From NCBI GenBank assembly GCA_945870115.1, contig CAMBRH010000116.1, positions 1-10,112 of the forward strand: 10,112 nt of DNA, given 5' to 3'. Under the pieces are notes generated by a model, which did no database searches, was not told where the DNA came from, and saw only the letters and a list, made by a program, of their open reading frames with translations. Source of the DNA: Chitinophaga pinensis (GTDB taxonomy: Bacteria; Bacteroidota; Bacteroidia; Flavobacteriales_D; Crocinitomicaceae). Made by a program: the position numbers and the translations under genes. This document shows, piece by piece, positions 5,081 through 10,112 of the stretch (within the stretch, counting starts at the first letter, position 1; every line of letters begins with the position of its first letter).

Positions 5081-6457
5081 CTTACTAAAAATATTCCCCA
5101 ATAAATCATCGGTAGAAATATCTCCTGTAATGCTTCCAATATGATACATCGCTTGGCGAATGTCCATGGCAATAAAATCTCCTGTGATATTTGTTTCTAA
5201 ACCTGTATTTGCTAGATTTAAAGAAAGTAATGCTTTTTCTAAAGCTTCTAAATGGCGAGAATTGGTAACAATGGTGCTTTGCTCAAAATCAGTATTTCCC
5301 ATAATTTGGTTTACCAACCAAGATTTTAAATCTTCTATTCCTTTGCCAAATTTGGCTGAAATCAAAATTGAATCTAATTCTTCTCCCGAAAGCTTTCGGG
5401 AACTGATTATATTTTCTGTTGAAAGTAAATCGCTTTTATTGTAAACTAAGGCAATTTTTTTATCAGAATAGCTTGTTTTCAATTGTTTTGCGAAATTTCG
5501 AACTTCACTTTCACCTTCTTTAAATGGATTTGAATCACTTAAAACCAAGACAATTTTTGCTTGCTTAATTTTCTCTAATGAACGCTCGATTCCAATTGCT
5601 TCAATTTCTTCTGCTCCATCCCGAATTCCAGCAGTATCAATTAGTCTAAAAAGAATTCCTTCAATGTTCAAGGTTTCTTCAATCGAATCACGCGTTGTAC
5701 CAGCAATATTTGAAACTATTGCTCGCTCTTCTCCTAAAAGTTGGTTTAACAAAGTCGATTTCCCCGTATTTGGAGATCCAACAATTGCAACAGGAACACC
5801 ATTTTTAATGGCATTTCCAAGTTCAAAAGATTGAATTAATTTAAGAATGTAAGAAATTACTTCTGAAACCAAGTTTTTTAATTGTGTTCGATCAGCAAAT
5901 TCTACATCTTCTTCCGCAAAATCCAACTCTAATTCTACTAAAGAAGCAAAATTGATTAATTTTTCTCGCAAATCTCGCAACTCATTGGAGAATTTTCCAC
6001 GCATTTGATTGATTGCCAATTCATGCGATTTTTTGGATTCAGAAGCAATTAAATCTGCAACCGCTTCCGCTTGAGATAAATCCATTTTTCCATTCAAAAA
6101 AGCCCGCATCGTAAATTCTCCTGGGTTAGCCAAACGACAACCTGATTGAATTAACAAAGAAAGTATTTCTTGCTGAATAAAATTTGAACCATGACAAGCA
6201 ATTTCAACGGTGTTTTCACCCGTAAAACTTTTGCCTTTGTGCAAAACTGTCACTAAAACTTCGTCTAAAATTGACTGATCTTTTTGAATTATTTTTCCAA
6301 AATGAACAGTATGAGATTCTACTTCGGAAATTGATTTGGAAAAAATTTTATCTGTAATTTCAAATGCATTTTCGCCAGAAATACGAATAACTGCAATTCC
6401 TCCAATTCCTGGAGCAGTAGATAAAGCACAAATTGTTTCAGAAGATAAAAAAGACAC
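5063..6457 (-). CDS. mnmE: tRNA uridine-5-carboxymethylaminomethyl(34) synthesis GTPase MnmE
   Basis: A 464-residue, full-length member of the MnmE (TrmE/ThdF) family. With MnmG it forms the cytoplasmic complex that makes the 5-carboxymethylaminomethyl group on wobble uridine 34 of certain tRNAs, using a methylene-tetrahydrofolate-derived carbon and GTP hydrolysis. The N-terminal folate-binding domain is at about 1-118 (CALSTAPGIGGIAVIRISG, then NPGEFTMRAFLNGKMDLSQAE). The G domain interrupts the helical domain: P-loop GSPNTGKS 227-234, TTRD 254-257, DTAG 274-277, NKSD 340-343. The protein ends with the conserved C-x-GK (C461-K464). The start is GTG at 6457; an in-frame TAA lies two codons upstream, so no earlier start is possible. 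Its 3' end appears to be the island insertion point, yet the C-terminus is intact, as is usual for such islands. Confidence 0.97.
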   Translation of the reverse strand: MSFLSSETICALSTAPGIGGIAVIRISGENAFEITDKIFSKSISEVESHTVHFGKIIQKDQSILDEVLVTVLHKGKSFTGENTVEIACHGSNFIQQEILSLLIQSGCRLANPGEFTMRAFLNGKMDLSQAEAVADLIASESKKSHELAINQMRGKFSNELRDLREKLINFASLVELELDFAEEDVEFADRTQLKNLVSEVISYILKLIQSFELGNAIKNGVPVAIVGSPNTGKSTLLNQLLGEERAIVSNIAGTTRDSIEETLNIEGILFRLIDTAGIRDGAEEIEAIGIERSLEKIKQAKIVLVLSDSNPFKEGESEVRNFAKQLKTSYSDKKIALVYNKSDLLSTENIISSRKLSGEELDSILISAKFGKGIEDLKSWLVNQIMGNTDFEQSTIVTNSRHLEALEKALLSLNLANTGLETNITGDFIAMDIRQAMYHIGSITGDISTDDLLGNIFSKFCIGK

Positions 6458-6463
6458 TTTTTA

Positions 6464-6498
6464 AAGAATTAAAAATGAAGAGTTAAGAATTAAGAATG
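6464..6498. repeat. Short degenerate GAATTAA/GAGTTAA repeats upstream of mnmE
   Basis: The gap between mnmE and the permease gene holds near-copies of a seven-base unit: GAATTAA (6466-6472), GAGTTAA (6480-6486) and GAATTAA (6487-6493), interspersed with AAATGAA/GAATG. Similar low-complexity spacers are frequent between genes in flavobacterial genomes. I see no clear promoter in it. Confidence 0.4.
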
Positions 6499-6511
6499 TG
6501 TAACATCGATT

Positions 6512-7300
6512 TTATAAATCACGCTTTTTAAGCACTTGAAAAGCAATCACAATAAAAATAATCATGTAAATGATTGAAAGAATAATGATTGAAGGTAATT
6601 CCATGATAGGAATGACTTCTCCAGTTCCCTTAGTTGCTTGTTTGATAAATTCCTCCATAAATGGAATTGGAGTCAATTTTGAAAAAACATTCAAAGGGAA
6701 AAATTGATAAATAATTTTAGGTAAAAATGCTCCAATTATTGTTTCAAAAAGAAAAGATAAGATGAAAAATAAAATTGACATTGCAGATTTTTTCACTAAT
6801 ACTGCGAAGAAAAATGCAAAACTAAAATAACACAAAGTTTGAATGAAATAAATAAAAATAAAGTGTGCATTTTTATACAAATCGATCTCAACAGAATTAA
6901 TCATTCCATATATAAAAGCAATAATAGCAGTAAAAATAGTTACTACCAATGATACCAATACAATAATCATGTATTTACTTAAAATTGTTTCTTTCTTCGA
7001 AAGTCCATCAATAATATTTTGCTTTAAAGTTCTATTTGTAAATTCATTACACGTAATGATCACAATAATTACTCCCATCAAAACATTAAAATAACTGGCA
7101 CAATAAGTTGTAAATTTCCAAACCAAAGGAAAAGACCAAAAATCTTTAGAAGTTGGTAAAAATGGTAAATTTGTATGTCCTAAAATATAACCTAAACTAT
7201 AGATTAGTAAAGGAACCATGACCATATAAATCAAAAAGATAACTTTGATTGAAGTTAATTTTCGCAACTTCGCAAATTCGATGCTTAAAAGGTATTTCAT
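6512..7300 (-). CDS. ABC-2 type transporter permease
   Basis: A 262-residue integral membrane protein with about six predicted spans (roughly 19-41, 66-84, 109-132, 146-169, 172-196, 237-256). The N-terminal LLSIEFAKLRK and the cytoplasmic stretch NEFTNRTLKQNIIDGLSKKE after the second span are typical of ABC-2 permeases of the BcrB/lantibiotic-immunity group, where the segment contacts the ATPase. The ATPase gene lies 142 bases upstream on the same strand, so the two should form one exporter or membrane-protection complex in the inner membrane. The substrate cannot be told from sequence; antimicrobial peptides or other hydrophobic molecules are plausible. The gene ends near mnmE but on the chromosomal side of the proposed insertion point, so it is probably core rather than cargo. 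Confidence 0.9.
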   Translation of the reverse strand: MKYLLSIEFAKLRKLTSIKVIFLIYMVMVPLLIYSLGYILGHTNLPFLPTSKDFWSFPLVWKFTTYCASYFNVLMGVIIVIITCNEFTNRTLKQNIIDGLSKKETILSKYMIIVLVSLVVTIFTAIIAFIYGMINSVEIDLYKNAHFIFIYFIQTLCYFSFAFFFAVLVKKSAMSILFFILSFLFETIIGAFLPKIIYQFFPLNVFSKLTPIPFMEEFIKQATKGTGEVIPIMELPSIIILSIIYMIIFIVIAFQVLKKRDL

Positions 7301-7392
7301 ATTGTTGAGTAAAAATATTATAAATAATGAGTTCAGGTTTTGACAAGCTAAATCAACTTTTTATTAATTAAATTGTTTTTTTATGTTAATCA

Positions 7393-7435
7393 AGTCTTGG
7401 AGCGAAGCGGTCTTTTGTCTTGAAGTCTTTTGTCT
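7393..7435. repeat. Direct repeats GTCTTTTGTCT in the ABC transporter gap
   Basis: Two perfect 11-base copies of GTCTTTTGTCT (7410-7420 and 7425-7435) are spaced 15 bases apart, preceded by a related AGTCTTGGAG (7392-7401) and the G+C-rich motif AGCGAAGCGG. They lie between the ATPase and permease genes. The layout resembles short dispersed intergenic repeats of flavobacterial genomes. No promoter is evident. Confidence 0.45.
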
Positions 7436-7442
7436 GATTTAG

Positions 7443-8342
7443 TTAAGCTTTAATGATTTCTAAAAACATGGACTCTAAATTTTTTCTATGTTCGCGAATT
7501 GAAGAAAGGTAAATTCCCAATCCTGCCAATTCTTTGTTCAAATTTGCTGGATCATAATCATCAGAAATTGCGACTAACAATTCATCTTCTTTAATACTGA
7601 TGAATTTAACAGCTGAAATTCTCTCTACAGCATTTTTAAGTTCTGATAAATTAGCAGATTTCAGCATCAAAAGTCTTTCTTGTGTCATTACTTCTGAAAG
7701 TTCACCTATTTGCAATAGTTTTCCTTTACGTAAAATTGCAACATGCGTGCACACTTTTTCGATTTCATCTAAAATATGAGAAGCAATTATAATTGTTTTT
7801 CCTGTAGAAGCAATTTCTTTAATTAAATCTCTGATTTCTGCAATTCCTTCTGGATCTAAGCCATTTGTTGGCTCATCTAATACCAACACCTCAGGATCAT
7901 TCAACATGGCCGAAGCAATTGCCAAACGTTGCTTCATACCCAAAGAAAATGTTTTAAACTTTGATTTTTTGCGTTCAAAAAGATTCACTCGTTTCAAAAC
8001 TTCATCAATTCGATCGTCGTAATCTGTCATTCCCTTTATTTTCGCAACAACAACTAAATTGTCAAACGGATTCAAATAAGGATAAAAGTTTGGTGTTTCA
8101 AGTAAGGCTCCGATATTTTTGCGATTTTCATCTTTTGCTCCATTATTAAACCATGAGAAATTTCCACTTTCTTGGCGTAAAACACCTAAAAGAATCCCTA
8201 AAGTAGTTGTTTTTCCACTTCCATTTGGTCCAAGAAGTCCGAAAACTTGCCCTTTCTTAACTTGAAAACTCAAGCTATCTAAAGCGACAACATCCTTGTA
8301 AACTTTGCGTAAATTATTGATTTCTAAAATGATTTCTTCCAT
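7443..8342 (-). CDS. ABC transporter ATP-binding protein, BcrA-like
   Basis: A 299-residue ATPase with one ABC domain (about 1-225) and a C-terminal extension of about 75 residues, as in bacitracin/lantibiotic-type exporters and other ABC-2 systems. Walker A is GPNGSGKT (38-45), the signature is FSLGMKQRL (132-140), Walker B is VLVLDE (152-157) followed by the D-loop GLDP, and the H-loop histidine is H189. The Q-loop position is taken by glutamate (GALLETPNFYPYLNPFDNL region, E82), a feature of the BcrA group. All residues needed for ATP hydrolysis are present. It should power the permease encoded downstream. GldA of gliding motility is a related ATPase, but the Q-loop and the single small permease partner favour the BcrA type. 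The substrate is unknown. Confidence 0.93.
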   Translation of the reverse strand: MEEIILEINNLRKVYKDVVALDSLSFQVKKGQVFGLLGPNGSGKTTTLGILLGVLRQESGNFSWFNNGAKDENRKNIGALLETPNFYPYLNPFDNLVVVAKIKGMTDYDDRIDEVLKRVNLFERKKSKFKTFSLGMKQRLAIASAMLNDPEVLVLDEPTNGLDPEGIAEIRDLIKEIASTGKTIIIASHILDEIEKVCTHVAILRKGKLLQIGELSEVMTQERLLMLKSANLSELKNAVERISAVKFISIKEDELLVAISDDYDPANLNKELAGLGIYLSSIREHRKNLESMFLEIIKA

Positions 8343-8395
8343 ATTATTTCAAATAGTTGACTAAGTTAAAATTAATTTCTAAACAATTTATTTTT

Positions 8396-8947
8396 TTACC
8401 ATTTTTTGTTTAATAAAACTTCTGTTGCTCCTTTTCCATATTCCAAATAAGAAGCATCGTGGTATTGAATAAATTCTTGATTATCCAAATAAGTTCGGAT
8501 TTCATTTTTCAATATTCCCTCTCCTACTCCATGAATTATCACAATCTTACTAATTTGATTTGCTTTTGCTCTACTATAAAATCGTTTAAATTCATTCATC
8601 TGAATTTTCATGATTTCAAAATTAGACATTCCTCGATGATTATCTGTTAAGGATTCGATGTGTAAATCTAATTCCCAAAAATCCTTATTTTCAATCGAAG
8701 ATTTATCTTTTAAAATGGTATAATTTGACTTTTTTTTATGAGAAATAGAATCATCTTTCAAAGAAGGAACAATTGAATTCTCTTCAATTATTCCGTGAAT
8801 TTTTGCTAAATCAGCGATGTTATAAATCTGATCAAAACCATCGTCATCACTTAATCTAACTTGTGATGAACTGATAATTTCTTCAATTTTCCCACCTCCT
8901 TTTTCATAAAGAAATGAAACTTTTTCGCCTACTCTAAAATGACTCAT
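8396..8947 (-). CDS. Smr-domain protein with DUF2027-like N-terminus
   Basis: A 183-residue cytoplasmic protein. The N-terminal 50 residues (MSHFRVGEKVSFLYEKGGGKI, then VRLSDDDGFD) form a small beta domain resembling the start of the DUF2027 proteins of Bacteroidota. A charged linker (about 55-88) leads to the Smr domain (about 90-180), with LDLH (93-96), HGVGEG (139-144) and GKGATEVLL (171-179), the conserved motifs of this MutS2-related domain. Smr domains bind nucleic acids and some cut them; in MutS2 they act in recombination control or ribosome rescue. The protein is shorter than the roughly 350-residue DUF2027/Smr proteins and lacks their middle domain, as is common in flavobacteria. 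The true role is not established. It is separated by 53 bases from the ABC ATPase gene. Confidence 0.88.
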   Translation of the reverse strand: MSHFRVGEKVSFLYEKGGGKIEEIISSSQVRLSDDDGFDQIYNIADLAKIHGIIEENSIVPSLKDDSISHKKKSNYTILKDKSSIENKDFWELDLHIESLTDNHRGMSNFEIMKIQMNEFKRFYSRAKANQISKIVIIHGVGEGILKNEIRTYLDNQEFIQYHDASYLEYGKGATEVLLNKKW

Positions 8948-9110
8948 TTTAATTGAATTGATTGTATATTAAATAATTATGCTGATAAATAAAAAATGCT
9001 TTTCGAAATGTTTTATTGAAATTATATTAAAAACAACAAATTAGACAAGCATTAAAGTAAAGAACATTTTCTATATAAATTCATTATTTCCTTCGCAAGC
9101 CTACAAAAAT
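8948..9110. other. Intergenic region, no clear signal
   Basis: These 163 bases separate the Smr gene from the metallophosphoesterase gene, both on the minus strand. I looked for TAnnTTTG promoter boxes, hairpins and RNA genes and found nothing convincing. Confidence 0.4.
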
Positions 9111-10112
9111 TTACTTTCTTTTAAAAATCTCAATCAATTCACCATTCTTAGGTCCCCAAAACTTAATATTTTGAGGCATTTTAAACCTATTGTCATCTGA
9201 CAAAGCTTCAACCTCAGCAGCGTTTTCATATAGAATTGTTCGTACTTCTATTTTTTCTTTCGAAACAAAAATCCAATTTACTTGATTCACACCTTCTGCA
9301 TCACGTGTCCAAGGTTTAATGTCATCTGCTGTTCTCAAAGGTGCCCCCCAACAACCTTCACCAACATACACAATTCCTTTTTCATCATTACGTATAAAGC
9401 CTTCTGAAGAACCATCCCCTTTTGAGCTTACAATTGGCCAAGTAGTTTTACAAGTATGTGAATCATTCTCTAAACATAAACGGACATTAGGATATTGCTC
9501 AAAAAGTGGAACGAAATTTTCATATTGCGTTTCCATTTCTTTTTTTGCCGCAACATGAGCCCTAATTGGTCGGTGATATTGTGGCAATTGCCAATGGTAA
9601 TTTGCGTGTTCTTTTAAGCTTTGTCTCAAAAACATTTTTTGTGCTCCGATCTTTAAAATTTCGGAATTTAAAGAAATTACATTTAACAAATCGCCACCAA
9701 AAGTGGTTGAATAACAGATATTTGATGTAGGAACATCAAACAAATCATTCATTACCATATTCGTAACTTCATGATTTCCACGTGTAACAACCATTGGAGC
9801 AATTCTTCCATCCGCAGGAATGGTCGTTTCCCAATCATCAAACCAGTCTTTCCATTGAGCCGGAATATCTAAACCAATAAAATCTCCATTAAACAAAACG
9901 GCATCTGGCCTTAATTTAGCAACAATTACATTCCCCTTTTTTCTAGTTTCTCTTCCATCTCTCGAATCTCCACCTGCAATAAATGAAATTTTTGTATCTG
10001 CAGAATTTGAAACAGTTGAAACATGGAAAATTCGAGATTTTCCTTCAGAATCTTGAATATAAAAATAATATTTCGTTGAAGGATTCAAATTTTTCAATCT
10101 CACAAAATGTGA
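9111..10112 (-). CDS. Purple-acid-phosphatase-like metallophosphoesterase, 5' end outside window
   Basis: The frame is open from the stop at 9111 to the window edge, so the visible 333 residues are a C-terminal part. The first visible residues (SHFVRLKNLNPSTKYYFYI) match the end of the fibronectin-III-like domain that precedes the catalytic domain of purple acid phosphatases; a signal peptide would lie upstream, outside the window. A GTG at 10103 is not the real start, because homology continues before it. Metal-binding motifs are present: GGDSRD, NGDF, GNHE and a later YHRPIRAH, all in the order of the calcineurin-like fold. The last motif, usually GHxHxYE, reads NDSHTCKTTWP, so one histidine of the usual pair is replaced. 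It probably hydrolyses phosphoesters outside the cytoplasm. The substrate is unknown. Confidence 0.9.
   Translation of the reverse strand, partial: SHFVRLKNLNPSTKYYFYIQDSEGKSRIFHVSTVSNSADTKISFIAGGDSRDGRETRKKGNVIVAKLRPDAVLFNGDFIGLDIPAQWKDWFDDWETTIPADGRIAPMVVTRGNHEVTNMVMNDLFDVPTSNICYSTTFGGDLLNVISLNSEILKIGAQKMFLRQSLKEHANYHWQLPQYHRPIRAHVAAKKEMETQYENFVPLFEQYPNVRLCLENDSHTCKTTWPIVSSKGDGSSEGFIRNDEKGIVYVGEGCWGAPLRTADDIKPWTRDAEGVNQVNWIFVSKEKIEVRTILYENAAEVEALSDDNRFKMPQNIKFWGPKNGELIEIFKRK

Noticed and set aside
5160..5444. Plus-strand open frame opposite mnmE
   Set aside because: It lies wholly antisense to a well-conserved part of mnmE and has no features of its own.
7443..8342. GldA of the gliding motility apparatus
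   Set aside because: The Q-loop region (LLETPNFYPYL) and the small neighbouring permease fit the BcrA group better.
9319..9558. Plus-strand open frame opposite the phosphatase gene
   Set aside because: Antisense to conserved metallophosphoesterase sequence.
10101..10103. GTG as start of the metallophosphoesterase
   Set aside because: The frame stays open to the window edge, and the residues before the GTG continue the fibronectin-III-like pattern.
1..10112. CRISPR array, rRNA or tRNA genes
   Set aside because: No regularly spaced repeats, no rRNA-like sequence and no tRNA-like cloverleaf with a T-loop motif were noticed by eye.

Overview
The window looks like chromosome of a flavobacterium-like member of the Bacteroidota. 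The DNA is very A+T-rich and ribosome binding sites are not of the Shine-Dalgarno type. The integrase and small zinc-ribbon/helix-turn-helix proteins resemble those on Bacteroidota islands. One intergenic region carries a match to the Bacteroidota promoter consensus (TTTG, spacer, TAnnTTTG).

The window divides at about position 5063, the 3' end of mnmE. The right half (5063-10112) is ordinary chromosome, all on the minus strand: mnmE (tRNA wobble-uridine modification GTPase), an ABC-2 permease and its BcrA-type ATPase, a small Smr-domain protein with a DUF2027-like N-terminus, and a purple-acid-phosphatase-like metallophosphoesterase whose 5' end lies beyond the window.

The left half (1-5062) looks like one end of an integrated mobile island. 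Next to mnmE are a 260-bp non-coding end region with five GGTACA boxes overlapping a candidate promoter, then a minus-strand operon: a zinc-ribbon/HTH (excisionase-like) gene, a tyrosine recombinase, and an unrecognised 308-aa protein whose start overlaps the recombinase stop. A second minus-strand operon follows: an HTH gene, a zinc-finger gene and a 58-aa single-span membrane protein, joined by ATGA overlaps. The last 18 bases of mnmE resemble the attachment core used by SGI1-type islands, so insertion at the 3' end of mnmE is the simplest reading. The second attachment copy would lie left of the window.

The outermost part (1-1303, plus strand) is the tail of a tightly packed operon. It contains the C-terminal WD40-like propeller repeats of a truncated protein, a 174-aa protein with a possible degenerate PD-(D/E)XK core, and a 178-aa protein joining a SLOG (YspA/DUF2493-like) domain to a UVR motif. 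I read this as island cargo and a candidate conflict or defence system. This is inference, because the main upstream gene is mostly outside the window.
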